Shown: positions 6,535-14,935, counted from the first letter of the stretch. The stretch: DNA of 29,802 bases from CAYNRA01 sp964399465 (GCA_964399465.1 CAYNRA010000033.1:1-29802), one strand, 5' to 3'. A program made the numbers and translations. The notes: a model not told the origin generated them from the letters alone.

Positions 6535-7710
6535 CTATTCAGAATCTACCTTTTCTATGAGAAGAGGTAGATTTTCTGTTTTAAAACGCCACCAAGCGTA
6601 GAAAGTTAGCAAGATTAGGAGGATTTCAAAAATACCTAATGCCCATGGAATACCTAGTGAGTCGGATAAATAACCCAGAAAAACAGCTGGAATACCAAAA
6701 CCGATGTAGCCAACAAACATATAACCCGAAACAGCTCTTGCCCGTTGCGCCCCACCCAATTCTGCAATCATACTTAGTCCTCCCACATAAGAAAAACCAT
6801 ACGCTGCAAAGCCGATAAGTGTAGTTCCAAATAGAATAACGGTTATTTGGTGGATAAAAAGTCCGGTAACGACAATGGCAAAACCAATTGGAACAAGAAG
6901 AAAACCAATCTGCATGGCATGTGCAGAGGAAAAAGTACGTACCCATTTTTGAATAAAAGCACCTGTCCAATTAATTAACACAATACAAAATCCCGCATAA
7001 GCTGTTAAACCCAGTTTACTAAATTCTGCCGGAACAATGGCAATGATTGTACCTGTTGCAGCCCAACAAATACCAATACTTGTATTGATGGCAAATGAAC
7101 CTTTTGGAAAATACGGAAGCCGTACCATTGGCCCACCAATTGGTGGAATAGCAGGTAAAAAAGCGAGTAAAACTAGACCGATTAAAGTAAGAAAAAGAAG
7201 AATATAATAACTGAGAGGAGTTAAACTGAAGGCAATAAAAAGTACCAAAGTTGTTGCCAAAGCACCTCCACTAAAACCAAAAGCAGTGGATAATGAAGCT
7301 TTATTTGCTGCGCGTGATGGGGCAAGAATCCCTTTATCCGTCATCAATTCTGCCATATAAGCGGTACCCGTGCCCATGCTTAATGCAAGGGCAATTCCTT
7401 GACATAAACGGGCAAAGACCAATGCTTCGACATCAGGTTTCCAAGTAATCAAGGCAGTAGATAAGAAGGCAAAAAACACACTAGTAATCAGCACGGGCTT
7501 CCGACCTAGTCGATCCGAAATTCCCCCTAAAAAAATATAACTGGGTAACATTCCTGTAATGTAAGCAGCAAGAACGAGCGCGGTTTGACCTTTAGAAAGT
7601 CCAGCGTTTTCAGCATATACTTGAAACAAAGGCATGGAGACATTCACGGCTAATGTCACTAATAATAGACCAAATGCAATGGTATTTGGAGGGGAAAGGA
7701 TTTTTTTCAT
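6535..7710 (-). CDS. Major facilitator superfamily transporter
   Basis: A 391-residue inner-membrane protein with about 12 hydrophobic helices. The loop between helices 2 and 3 carries the MFS signature GGISDRLGRKPV, and a weaker copy appears between helices 8 and 9. The helix 4-5 region (GIALALSMGTGTAYMAEL) is typical of drug/metabolite:proton antiporters. The substrate is unknown. It is convergent with iorB (11-base spacing) and divergent from the GDPD gene, so it is transcribed alone. The last codons contain a 13-bp hairpin that probably terminates transcription of iorB from the other strand. A TAnnTTTG element lies at 7741-7734, about 24 bases before the ATG. Confidence 0.9.
   Translation of the reverse strand: MKKILSPPNTIAFGLLLVTLAVNVSMPLFQVYAENAGLSKGQTALVLAAYITGMLPSYIFLGGISDRLGRKPVLITSVFFAFLSTALITWKPDVEALVFARLCQGIALALSMGTGTAYMAELMTDKGILAPSRAANKASLSTAFGFSGGALATTLVLFIAFSLTPLSYYILLFLTLIGLVLLAFLPAIPPIGGPMVRLPYFPKGSFAINTSIGICWAATGTIIAIVPAEFSKLGLTAYAGFCIVLINWTGAFIQKWVRTFSSAHAMQIGFLLVPIGFAIVVTGLFIHQITVILFGTTLIGFAAYGFSYVGGLSMIAELGGAQRARAVSGYMFVGYIGFGIPAVFLGYLSDSLGIPWALGIFEILLILLTFYAWWRFKTENLPLLIEKVDSE
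6543..6577 (+). terminator. Hairpin terminator for iorB inside the MFS 3' end
   Basis: Bases 6543-6555 and 6561-6573 form a 13-bp stem (AATCTACC/GGTAGATT perfect, then five more pairs with one G-U) with a 5-base loop. It is followed by TTCTGTTTT on the plus strand. It sits about 20 bases after the iorB stop but within coding sequence of the opposite-strand transporter. Confidence 0.55.
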
Positions 7711-7733
7711 CCTGCAAAAAAGGAAAAATCAAC

Positions 7734-7741
7734 CAAAACTA
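7734..7741 (-). promoter_or_regulatory. Candidate -7 element for the MFS gene
   Basis: TAGTTTTG on the minus strand fits TAnnTTTG and would place the transcription start about 18 bases upstream of the ATG at 7710. I found no clear TTG at the -33 position. Confidence 0.4.
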
Positions 7742-7838
7742 GAGGAAAAAAAATGGTTAAATAAGATAGAAAAGGGGATTTAATCGTCAGAATTAATGAA
7801 ATTGAACAAAGCACGCACAATTTTTGTCACTTTCCATT

Positions 7839-7850
7839 AATTTGCAAATT
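7839..7850. promoter_or_regulatory. 12-bp palindrome upstream of the GDPD operon
   Basis: AATTTGCAAATT is a perfect palindrome 17 bases before the GDPD start, in the 157-base divergent spacer between the transporter and the GDPD operon. It is a plausible operator site, but AT-rich palindromes of this size arise by chance. Confidence 0.25.
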
Positions 7851-7867
7851 CATTAGCACAAATCAAC

Positions 7868-8740
7868 ATGCAATCTATTTTTCGTTCACTCGTACTTATT
7901 ACATTTATTGGTTTTACCGGTTGTATCAACCAAAAAACCCAAACTAATTTAACGCCTATCTCCGATTTTTTGCGGTATGATGCGCAAAAACCTGCCTTAA
8001 TTTCTGTTCACCGTGGAGGAGGTGAAGAAAAAAATATCCCTGAAAACGGTATTGAGTCGTTCACGTATTATGCAAATAAACTTCCGTTTTGTGTCATAGA
8101 GTGTGACATCACAACAACCAAAGATTCTATTTTGGTCATGATGCACGATTATACTTTGGATAGAACTACAACGGGAAATGGCAAAGTAGCTGAAAAAACC
8201 TATGCAGACTTAAAACCTTTGTTCTTAAAGGATAATTCAGGCAATATAACCACATTTAAAATCCCTACTTTGGAAGAAACCTTGCGTTGGGGAAAGGGTA
8301 AGGTATATTTCACATTGGATGTGAAGCGAGGAACACCTTTCAAAAAAGTAGTAGAACTCATAGAAAAAACAGGTACAGAACAAACGGCAGCCGTTGTTAC
8401 CTACAATGCAAACCAAGCATTTGAAGTGTATCAATTAAACCCCGCATTGATGATTTCCGTTGGAATTATGAAAATGGAAGATTACGAACGTCTCAAAGCA
8501 GGTGGACTTCCAGACAAAAATATGATTGCCTTTTTGGGTACGCGTGAACCAAACAAAGAACTCATTGATTTTTTGCACAGCAAAGGAATTATGACGATAT
8601 TGGGAACTTTGGGTAACCTTGACAAAAAAGCAGCGGCAAACAAGGAATATCTTTATCAAGAATGGCGAAAACAAGGCGTCGATATTTTTGCTACTGACCG
8701 TCCATTGCAAGCATTTAAATCTATTTCAGAACTCAACTAA
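7868..8740 (+). CDS. Glycerophosphodiester phosphodiesterase family lipoprotein
   Basis: This enzyme hydrolyses glycerophosphodiesters to glycerol-3-phosphate and an alcohol. The 290-residue protein starts with a lipoprotein signal ending FTGC (C19), placing it in the periplasm or on a membrane. The TIM-barrel GDPD motifs are present: SVHRGG with catalytic H48 and R49, IPENGIESF, ECDITTTKD with acidic metal ligands, and MMHDYTLDRTT containing the second catalytic histidine, followed by the substrate-loop lysine in FTLDVKRG. It is first in a plus-strand run: the M20 gene begins eight bases after its stop, and Sua5/YciO follows closely. It would recover glycerol phosphate from lipid headgroups. 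The family assignment is firm. Confidence 0.93.
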   Translation: MQSIFRSLVLITFIGFTGCINQKTQTNLTPISDFLRYDAQKPALISVHRGGGEEKNIPENGIESFTYYANKLPFCVIECDITTTKDSILVMMHDYTLDRTTTGNGKVAEKTYADLKPLFLKDNSGNITTFKIPTLEETLRWGKGKVYFTLDVKRGTPFKKVVELIEKTGTEQTAAVVTYNANQAFEVYQLNPALMISVGIMKMEDYERLKAGGLPDKNMIAFLGTREPNKELIDFLHSKGIMTILGTLGNLDKKAAANKEYLYQEWRKQGVDIFATDRPLQAFKSISELN

Positions 8741-8748
8741 ACTGTACA

Positions 8749-10062
8749 ATGAAAAAACAACTATTTACACTTTTGGCTCTTGGTGTAACCACAAGTATTA
8801 CCGCACAATCTTCGCTTAAGCCAGCCATTGCTACGGCTACGGCAAAAGTTGAATCCAAAGTAATCGAGTGGCGAAGAGACTTACACCAACATCCAGAACT
8901 AGGGAATCAAGAATTTAGAACAGCGAAAAAAGTCGCGGAACACCTTCGTTCCCTTGGCATTGAAGTCCAAGAAAATGTGGCCGTTACGGGCGTTATTGGT
9001 GTCTTAAAAGGTGGAAAACCTGGCCCTGTTGTTGCACTTCGTGCCGATATGGATGCGCTTCCTGTTACAGAGCGTGTAAATATCCCGTTTAAGTCGGAGG
9101 TAATGGCAGAATACAATGGGCAAAAAACGGGTGTCATGCACGCATGTGGACATGACAGCCACGTTGCTATTTTAATGGGTGTCGCTGAAGTTCTTTCAGG
9201 TATGAAAAAAGACTTACAAGGAACCGTTAAATTCATCTTCCAACCTGCAGAAGAAGGTGTTTATGATACCAAAGACCCTTTTGGTGCAGACGGCATGGTT
9301 CGCGCTGGATGTCTTGAAAACCCCAAAGTGGATGCTATTTTTGGACTACACATAAACTCACAAACACCTGTTGGTGTGATTGCCTATCGTCCGGGAGCAA
9401 CAATGGCAGCGGTTGACCAGTTGAAAATCCGATTGAAAGGCAAACAAACGCACGGTGCTTATCCTTGGTCTGGTGTTGACCCGATTGTCACGGCTTCTCA
9501 AATTGTTATGGGCTTGCAGACAATTGTTAGTAGAAATGTCACCTTAACAGAAAATCCGGCAGTCGTTACTGTCGGGGCAATTCATGGTGGTATTCGGAAC
9601 AATATCATTCCAGAAAACCTCGAAATGATTGGTACAATTCGTACCCTTGGGAAAGACCAAAGATTACTTGTTCACCGAAGAATCGAAGAGATTTCGACCA
9701 ATATCGCTGAGAGTGCGGGAGCAGCCGCTGAAGTAACCATAGACCACGGCTATCCTGTCACTTACAATGACCCCGTATTAACAGACAAAATGGTGGCAAC
9801 ACTTGAAGGAGCAGCAGGCAAAGAAAATGTTCGTATTGTTCCGGCTACAATGGGTGCGGAGGATTTTAGCTACTACCAAGAAAAAGTCCCTGGCTTATTT
9901 TTCTTCTTAGGAGGTATGCCAAAAGATAAAAAACCATCTGAAGCTGCGCCACATCATACACCCGATTTCTATATAGATGAGTCAGGGTTTGGATTAGGAG
10001 TAAAAGCACTTTCTAGCTTGGTAGTAGATTATATGGAAATGAACTCACCTAAAAAGAAATAA
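8749..10062 (+). CDS. Exported M20 family amidohydrolase (IAA-amino acid hydrolase type)
   Basis: A zinc metallohydrolase that cleaves N-acyl or aminoacyl conjugates. The 437-residue protein begins with a Sec signal (MKKQLFTLLALGVTTSITAQ). It then shows the M20D core: RRDLHQHPELG, ALRADMDALPV near residue 100, the metal-binding HACGHDSH near residues 129-136, FQPAEEG with catalytic glutamates, and GAEDFSYY with HHTPDFYIDE at the C-terminus. The dimerisation domain (LKGKQTHGAYPWSGVDP) lies in the middle. It sits eight bases after the GDPD gene and two bases before the Sua5/YciO gene, so the three are probably co-transcribed. The substrate could be an N-acetylated amino acid, hippurate or an indole conjugate; the sequence does not decide. 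Confidence 0.94.
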   Translation: MKKQLFTLLALGVTTSITAQSSLKPAIATATAKVESKVIEWRRDLHQHPELGNQEFRTAKKVAEHLRSLGIEVQENVAVTGVIGVLKGGKPGPVVALRADMDALPVTERVNIPFKSEVMAEYNGQKTGVMHACGHDSHVAILMGVAEVLSGMKKDLQGTVKFIFQPAEEGVYDTKDPFGADGMVRAGCLENPKVDAIFGLHINSQTPVGVIAYRPGATMAAVDQLKIRLKGKQTHGAYPWSGVDPIVTASQIVMGLQTIVSRNVTLTENPAVVTVGAIHGGIRNNIIPENLEMIGTIRTLGKDQRLLVHRRIEEISTNIAESAGAAAEVTIDHGYPVTYNDPVLTDKMVATLEGAAGKENVRIVPATMGAEDFSYYQEKVPGLFFFLGGMPKDKKPSEAAPHHTPDFYIDESGFGLGVKALSSLVVDYMEMNSPKKK

Positions 10063-10064
10063 GC

Positions 10065-10694
10065 ATGGCAGCAGAATTGATTCAGATTTTTCCTCAAAAC
10101 CCAGATCCAAATCGGGTTGAGCAAGTGATTCGCTGCCTGAAAGACGGCGGCATCATTATTTATCCTACGGATACTGTTTATGCGATGGGCTGCGACATTT
10201 ACCAAAACAGAGCGATGGAAAAACTGTGTCAATTGAAAGGCATTAAACTAAAAAACAATAATTTGTCTATTATTTGCAAAGACCTGAGCGATATTGCAGC
10301 ATACGCTCGGGTCTCTAATGCCGCCTTTAAACTGATGAAAAAGGCATTTCCTGGCCCATTCACTTTTATATTACCCGCCACGAATGAACTTCCCAAAACC
10401 TTGCAATCAACCCGTAAAAACATTGGAATACGGGTTCCAGACCATGAAATTCCTCGCTTGTTGGTCGAAAGGCTTGGAAACCCCATCATTACTGCCTCTC
10501 TAAAAAACGAGGAAGGAGATGTCATCGAACACCCCAATGAGATTGATTTTATCTACGAACAATACAAACATCAGGTGGATTTGGTCATCGATGGTGGTTG
10601 GTGCGGGATTACTTCCTCTACAGTGATTGATGCAACGACAGACGATTTCGAGCTGGTTCGCCAAGGGCTTGGTGACTTATCCGAGTTTTTATAA
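10065..10694 (+). CDS. Sua5/YciO/YrdC family protein (threonylcarbamoyl-AMP synthase type)
   Basis: The 209-residue protein has the YrdC fold: GGIIIYPTDTVYAMGCD near residues 28-45, LCQLKGIKLKNNNLSIIC, FPGPFTFILPA and IGIRVPDHEIP, and ends in a DGG(W)CG..SSTVID segment typical of the family. The family contains TsaC/Sua5, which makes L-threonylcarbamoyl-AMP for the tRNA t6A modification, and YciO, whose role is less clear. The overall pattern and the lack of the usual KRxxxNPL-like stretch resemble YciO more than TsaC. It is the last gene of the GDPD-M20 run. Its stop overlaps the stop of the opposite-strand acyltransferase gene. Confidence 0.9.
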   Translation: MAAELIQIFPQNPDPNRVEQVIRCLKDGGIIIYPTDTVYAMGCDIYQNRAMEKLCQLKGIKLKNNNLSIICKDLSDIAAYARVSNAAFKLMKKAFPGPFTFILPATNELPKTLQSTRKNIGIRVPDHEIPRLLVERLGNPIITASLKNEEGDVIEHPNEIDFIYEQYKHQVDLVIDGGWCGITSSTVIDATTDDFELVRQGLGDLSEFL

Positions 10695-11555
10695 CTTCGA
10701 ATGTTTCCATCTTCGGTGACTCCAGAGCCAAATACTCGGCTCTAATCGTATATTTTCCTCCAAATGTTTCGCATATTTCTGTGTTAATTCTGTGAAATCC
10801 AATGATTTTGGATTTGATGTAATTAATTCAAATTCAAGTTTATAATACCCCCTTTTCGGTCTTGTTACTTTTGCGTAAACGACGGGACAATCCAACCAAT
10901 TTGCCCATTTTTCAGGACCTCTGAAGAAAGTTGTTTCCCGACCAAAAAAGGGAATCCAAATCGATTTAACTGGACTTGCAGCTTGATCTGCTGCCAATGC
11001 CAAAACAAAGGGACGAGTATCTTTTCGTAGGAAAAAGGCAGATTTTTCAGCCGGAAAAAGAAGAGCACCAAACTGACTTCTTGATTCGTTTACCCAATTT
11101 TCAAGAAATAAAGGTTTGATTTTTCGAAAAGGGATTTTAACCTCCGCATTTACAGTAAAAGGGAGGCACTTCGCAATAAGCTCCTGATTACCAAGATGTC
11201 CGATTAATAATATACAAGATCTATCTTTTCCGTTTGAATCCGTTAAATCTGGAAATTCACCAAAAGTAATGTGTTTACGTAGCTCTTTTTCTTTTAGGGT
11301 AAAGCCCTTGATAGTTTCAACCAAGACATCCGAAAGATACGTATAAAATTGCTTTTCCAATGCAACTTTTTGCTCAGATGAATAATATGGGAATGCAAAA
11401 TTTATATTTGCTGAAACTACCTTTCGACGATATTTGATGAAATAAAAAAGAACCGGAAATACAAAATAATCAGAAGCGAAATACTGCCACTTCCAATCCA
11501 AGGAACTCCATTTGAGTACCCCTTTTTTTAGGAGAGAAAATAGAAAAGATTTCAT
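10689..11555 (-). CDS. Lysophospholipid / lipid A acyltransferase (LpxL/HtrB family)
   Basis: Members transfer acyl chains onto lipid A precursors or related lipids at the inner membrane. The 288-residue protein has the family features: the catalytic H-x4-E motif (GHLGNQE, H120 and E125), the following KIPFRKIKP segment, ALAADQAASPVKSIWIPFFGRETTFFRGP, which corresponds to the second conserved block, and the C-terminal WLWSHRRWKH. The N-terminus has a hydrophobic membrane-associating segment. Its start overlaps the stop of the MocA-like gene by one base (TAATG), so the two are coupled, although a functional link is not obvious. Together with kdsB it reflects lipopolysaccharide synthesis. Confidence 0.91.
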   Translation of the reverse strand: MKSFLFSLLKKGVLKWSSLDWKWQYFASDYFVFPVLFYFIKYRRKVVSANINFAFPYYSSEQKVALEKQFYTYLSDVLVETIKGFTLKEKELRKHITFGEFPDLTDSNGKDRSCILLIGHLGNQELIAKCLPFTVNAEVKIPFRKIKPLFLENWVNESRSQFGALLFPAEKSAFFLRKDTRPFVLALAADQAASPVKSIWIPFFGRETTFFRGPEKWANWLDCPVVYAKVTRPKRGYYKLEFELITSNPKSLDFTELTQKYAKHLEENIRLEPSIWLWSHRRWKHSKL

Positions 11556-12145
11556 TAGTTTCGACGAATAAACGACGCATAATCTTCCGGCGTATCCAAA
11601 TCAAATGCTCCGTTAGGAAAATCAACCAAAGCCAGTTTTTCTTTATTCTGCTGAATAAGCTTTCGTGCACCCTCCTCTCCTGTCAACTCCAATAAGTCGG
11701 TAAAAATCTCCCTTTTAAAAAGAGCCGGGATACCCACTGTTCCACCGTATTTACTAGCTACAATAAGCGCGTCCGTCTCTTCTGCCTTTTGAATTATTTT
11801 TTGGATGTACTCAGAGTTCACGTAGGGCATATCTGACGTAAGGAATAGTATAGAATCTATGTTTTTTTCAATCATATACGAACCAATCAACCCCATTTTT
11901 ATGGAACTAGCCATCCCAGATTCCCAATTGGCATTGTCAACTAGATTGATGGGCATATCAACCAAAGCAGGAACAATTTTAGCTTTATTTGCACCTAAAA
12001 CGACGGTTATTGGGTAGCAAGACGTTTTCAATGATTCATCAATGAGAGTTTGAATCATATTTTTAGAGCCAATTGGCAATAATTGCTTCGGAGTTCCCAT
12101 TCTACTTGATGCCCCTGCTGCTAAAAGAACAATACTTGTTTGCAT
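11555..12145 (-). CDS. mocA: MocA-like molybdenum cofactor nucleotidyltransferase
   Basis: The protein has 196 residues of the NTP-transferase-3 fold. The N-terminal nucleotide-binding signature LAAGASSRMGTPKQLLP (residues 8-24), the GMASSIKMGL motif, SDMPYV (metal site), GIPALFKREIFTDLLELTGEEGAR and a terminal DLDTPEDY are all characteristic of MocA, which attaches CMP to molybdopterin for xanthine oxidase-family enzymes. MobA (GMP transfer) usually lacks the GMxxSl and GxxGAR blocks. This makes it a plausible supplier of the cytosine dinucleotide cofactor for IorB 5 kb away, although the two are not in one operon. The gene is first in a two-gene minus-strand unit with the acyltransferase. 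The family call is firm; nucleotide specificity is inferred. Confidence 0.88.
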   Translation of the reverse strand: MQTSIVLLAAGASSRMGTPKQLLPIGSKNMIQTLIDESLKTSCYPITVVLGANKAKIVPALVDMPINLVDNANWESGMASSIKMGLIGSYMIEKNIDSILFLTSDMPYVNSEYIQKIIQKAEETDALIVASKYGGTVGIPALFKREIFTDLLELTGEEGARKLIQQNKEKLALVDFPNGAFDLDTPEDYASFIRRN

Positions 12146-12243
12146 GATGTACGTTTATATCACAAATTTTCCCAAATTTGCATCCCAATTGTGTAATTTT
12201 CCTTGTATTCTACGTTTTTAACCAAAATCAATCTCAAAAATAC

Positions 12244-13272
12244 ATGAATAATTCTGTTCAGCGCGTATTTGCTCTTTTAATCCTGTCCTTTGTTTTAACA
12301 TTTTTCACATTTTCATGTGACCCAAAAGACGTCACTCCTCAAAATGTCACTTTTCGTATTTTTCTTGATTTTTGGAATACAACCGGAAGAACCCCGGAAA
12401 TACGTTTTGATGAACAACAAACCTCACGAGAGATAAAAATCGACTTCAGTAAAACTTTTGGTGGGTTTCCTGAAGGGACCTCATTCACAAAAGTTATTAT
12501 TGATAATTTTCGAATTGTAGACCAGAATTCAAATAATTATACTATCGAAAATATCAAAGCATACGAATTTCGACCTGAACTTCAAGATTTTAAAGAAGAC
12601 GTCGAATTCACCATGTCTTTCACGCAATCCGATGACATTGCTGTCATGTTGGTATTGGATAGAAGCGAATCTTTAGGAGATGATTTTCAGAATGTAAAAA
12701 CATATGCCTCTAATTTTGTTGAAAAAGTATTTACAGACAGAGGAGCTTCTGTGGAGATGGGTATTGTTGATTTTGCCGATAATATCAATGTATTACCACT
12801 TTCAAAAGATAAGGTAAAAGTAAAAAATTATGTATCTAATTTAACAAAGGGAAAGTTTACAACACTCTACGAGGCTGTTGATCGGGGAATTGATGAACTT
12901 AGAAAATCACAAGCACAAAGCCGGGTTTTAATCATATTCACGGATGGTACAGATAACAATTCCGGACCCACTTTTACACCTGATTTCCTATTAAACAAAA
13001 TGAGAAACGACCAAAACGCAGCTAAAATCACCAGTTTTGCCATTGGATTAGAAGGAAAAGGTGGTGTAGACAAACCTGTATTAACGAAACTTTCTAGTAA
13101 CGGTGGAATCGCTGAGTTCCCTACAAATGCAGCTCAATTGAGTACGGTTTTTGATAAATTTTCAAAAGTTATTTCCAATGTATACAATTTGACTTATCTA
13201 CGAAACCAACAAATCGTTCCCAGAAACGCACCCAAAAAATTACGATTTGATATCATCACAACCAAGCAATAA
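12244..13272 (+). CDS. VWA-domain lipoprotein
   Basis: A 342-residue exported protein. An in-frame ATG at 12178 would add 22 residues, but MNNSVQRVFALLILSFVLTFFTFSC from 12244 is a standard lipoprotein signal with lipidation at C25, so I choose 12244. An N-terminal beta-rich domain is followed by a von Willebrand factor A domain from about residue 132. The metal-ion-dependent adhesion site is complete by eye: DRSES (D139), a threonine in KFTTLYEAVDRG and the FTDGTDN segment. VWA domains bind protein or glycan ligands through a divalent metal, so this is probably a surface or periplasmic adhesion or complex-assembly protein. It is a single gene closed by a strong terminator. Confidence 0.88.
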   Translation: MNNSVQRVFALLILSFVLTFFTFSCDPKDVTPQNVTFRIFLDFWNTTGRTPEIRFDEQQTSREIKIDFSKTFGGFPEGTSFTKVIIDNFRIVDQNSNNYTIENIKAYEFRPELQDFKEDVEFTMSFTQSDDIAVMLVLDRSESLGDDFQNVKTYASNFVEKVFTDRGASVEMGIVDFADNINVLPLSKDKVKVKNYVSNLTKGKFTTLYEAVDRGIDELRKSQAQSRVLIIFTDGTDNNSGPTFTPDFLLNKMRNDQNAAKITSFAIGLEGKGGVDKPVLTKLSSNGGIAEFPTNAAQLSTVFDKFSKVISNVYNLTYLRNQQIVPRNAPKKLRFDIITTKQ

Positions 13273-13308
13273 AAAAAGGCTTTTCGAAATGAAAAGCCTT
13301 TTTTTTTG
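13271..13308 (+). terminator. Strong intrinsic terminator after the VWA gene
   Basis: AAAAAGGCTTTTC at about 13273-13285 pairs with GAAAAGCCTTTTT from 13291, with a 5-base loop, and the stem merges into a run of nine T. It begins directly after the VWA stop codon. The A-run on the left also allows bidirectional use. Confidence 0.92.
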
Positions 13309-13339
13309 TTCGAGAAAAAGATAATCCTCGTATTTGTGT

Positions 13340-13347
13340 TAATTTTG
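13340..13347 (+). promoter_or_regulatory. Candidate -7 element for the alpha/beta hydrolase
   Basis: TAATTTTG fits TAnnTTTG. It lies 55 bases upstream of the ATG at 13403 and after the VWA terminator, where a new promoter is needed. A properly spaced TTG was not found. Confidence 0.4.
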
Positions 13348-13402
13348 GTAAACTTGAGTATAAACACATCACACCATTCACCCGAACCGAAATCATCTAT
13401 CA

Positions 13403-14386
13403 ATGAAAAAAGCAAGTATTATCCTCCTGACTTTCTTTGGTCTGGCAATAACTATCTATTTTTTAGGCCCAAAACCTACTGCACCTCAAGAATTTAAAGA
13501 AAATTTCACATTCCCTCCCCTATCAGAACTTGATGCATTCATTCAAAAAAGAGAGAGTGAAACAAAAGGACTAAAACCAGGGAATGAAGCAAAGATTGTT
13601 TGGGATGACAGTCTAACAAAGAAAAAGACACCACTCAGTTTTGTTTATATTCATGGCTTTTCAGCTAGTGGAGAAGAAGGTGCACCAGGACATGTTCAGT
13701 TAGCCAAAAAATTTGGGGCAAACCTCTATATTGCTCGGTTAGCCGAACATGGAATTGATCTGGGCGATGCCACCATGCAGACCTTGACAGCAGACAAGCT
13801 CATTGCCTCCGCAGAAGAAGCACTTGCCATTGGAAAAGAAATCGGTGAAGAAGTAGTCATCATTGGTACATCCATGGGTGGAGCATTGACAACTTATTTA
13901 GCAAGCAAACATCCAGAAATAAAAGCGATTGTATTATATTCTCCATGCATAGAAATTTTCGATAAAAACGCAGCATTGATTGATAATCCTTGGGGGTTGC
14001 ACTTAGCAAAAGCAATTAAAAAGTCCGATTTCAATGATATTACCCCTAAAAATGAGTTGCAAGAAAAATATTGGACATTACATTACAGATTAGAAGGAGT
14101 CCAGGCTCTTCAAAACTTCTTAACTAATACAATGAATGAGCAGACGTTTAAAAACGTAAAATGTCCTGTTTATATGGGTTATTATTACAAGGACGAAGAA
14201 AATCAGGATAAAGTTGTTTCTGTACCTGCAATGTTGCAAATGTTTGATCAACTAAGTAGTGAAAAGAAAGAGAAGAAAGCTTTTCCTGAATCGAAACATC
14301 ATGTCATAGCATCGTATGTTTTGTCCGAAGATTGGGAAAATGTGCGGGATCATACGGAACAATTTTTAACGAAAATCCTTTTGTAA
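13403..14386 (+). CDS. Alpha/beta hydrolase with N-terminal membrane anchor
   Basis: A serine hydrolase of 327 residues. A hydrophobic N-terminal segment (residues 5-21) is either a signal anchor or an uncleaved signal peptide. The fold motifs are the oxyanion strand YIHGFSASGEEG near residue 90, the nucleophile elbow GTSMGGAL with S157, and a C-terminal ESKHHVIA segment carrying the probable catalytic histidine. The organisation resembles monoacylglycerol lipase/carboxylesterase-type enzymes, and an ester or lipid substrate is likely but not shown. It is a single gene, with terminators on both sides. Confidence 0.87.
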   Translation: MKKASIILLTFFGLAITIYFLGPKPTAPQEFKENFTFPPLSELDAFIQKRESETKGLKPGNEAKIVWDDSLTKKKTPLSFVYIHGFSASGEEGAPGHVQLAKKFGANLYIARLAEHGIDLGDATMQTLTADKLIASAEEALAIGKEIGEEVVIIGTSMGGALTTYLASKHPEIKAIVLYSPCIEIFDKNAALIDNPWGLHLAKAIKKSDFNDITPKNELQEKYWTLHYRLEGVQALQNFLTNTMNEQTFKNVKCPVYMGYYYKDEENQDKVVSVPAMLQMFDQLSSEKKEKKAFPESKHHVIASYVLSEDWENVRDHTEQFLTKILL

Positions 14387-14440
14387 ACAAGAAATTTCGT
14401 CTACTCAATTCTACATTTTTAAGTTTAGTAGTAGTTTAAA

Positions 14441-14489
14441 ATGCAAAAGCCGAGTTACCTTTCAACAGTTGGTAACTCGGCTTATGCAT
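14441..14489. terminator. Bidirectional terminator between convergent genes
   Basis: AAGCCGAGTTACC (14447-14459) pairs perfectly with 14471-14483 (13 bp, 11-base loop). The stem continues beyond a single A-A mismatch with ATGCA/TGCAT (14441-14445 with 14485-14489). It lies between the alpha/beta hydrolase stop (14386) and the TMEM220 stop (14501), with T-rich sequence on both outer sides. Confidence 0.85.
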
Positions 14490-14500
14490 ATATATTTATT

Positions 14501-14854
14501 CTATTTGATCCTGGCGGTAATCATCAAACAAACACCAACCATTGCCAAGCCAAGGGATTCTCTTCCGAGTTCAATGTTCATAGTTTTCATTGCCATTGTA
14601 TCCAGTAATACACCTTCCCACTCAGGTGGAAATTGTTCTGCTGCCCATACTAAATAAACAAACCCGAGTGTAATTTGTCCAAAAGTTCCCATACCTTTCC
14701 GCAGAAGTTGGGTATTAAACACGAAAACAGGGATTAAATATATGAATATCCAAATCAAGGGGTCAGGATCATTCAATTGGACAAGAGCAAATAGCAAAAA
14801 TAATCCCATGAATGATTTTAAGAGTATTTTCTGAGTTGTTGATAAAGGATTCAT
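14501..14854 (-). CDS. TMEM220 family membrane protein
   Basis: A 117-residue protein with about four hydrophobic segments. The short NDPDP motif after the first helix (FALVQLNDPDPLIWIFIYL), the WAAEQFPPEWEG loop and the ELGRESLGLAMV segment are hallmarks of the transmembrane 220 family, which is common in Bacteroidota and has no established biochemical role. It stands alone: convergent with the alpha/beta hydrolase and divergent from the SRP RNA gene. Confidence 0.88.
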   Translation of the reverse strand: MNPLSTTQKILLKSFMGLFLLFALVQLNDPDPLIWIFIYLIPVFVFNTQLLRKGMGTFGQITLGFVYLVWAAEQFPPEWEGVLLDTMAMKTMNIELGRESLGLAMVGVCLMITARIK

Positions 14855-14935
14855 AGAAAGTTAGTTATCAGTTAATTGTATATTTTAGTGAGAGGAATAT
14901 GAGTTAGTAGGATGCAATTTCGGAAAAAATATACA

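Noticed and set aside
10065..10694. Assignment as a definite TsaC/Sua5 t6A enzyme
   Set aside because: Sequence resembles YciO at least as well; only the family-level call is supported.
12163..12180. CAAATTT/AAATTTG inverted repeat between mocA and the VWA gene
   Set aside because: Only 7-bp AT-rich arms; plausible by chance in this composition and not linked to a clear promoter.
14441..14489. Possible mobile repeat or attachment site
   Set aside because: The position between two convergent stops and hairpin plus T-rich flanks are fully explained by a bidirectional terminator.
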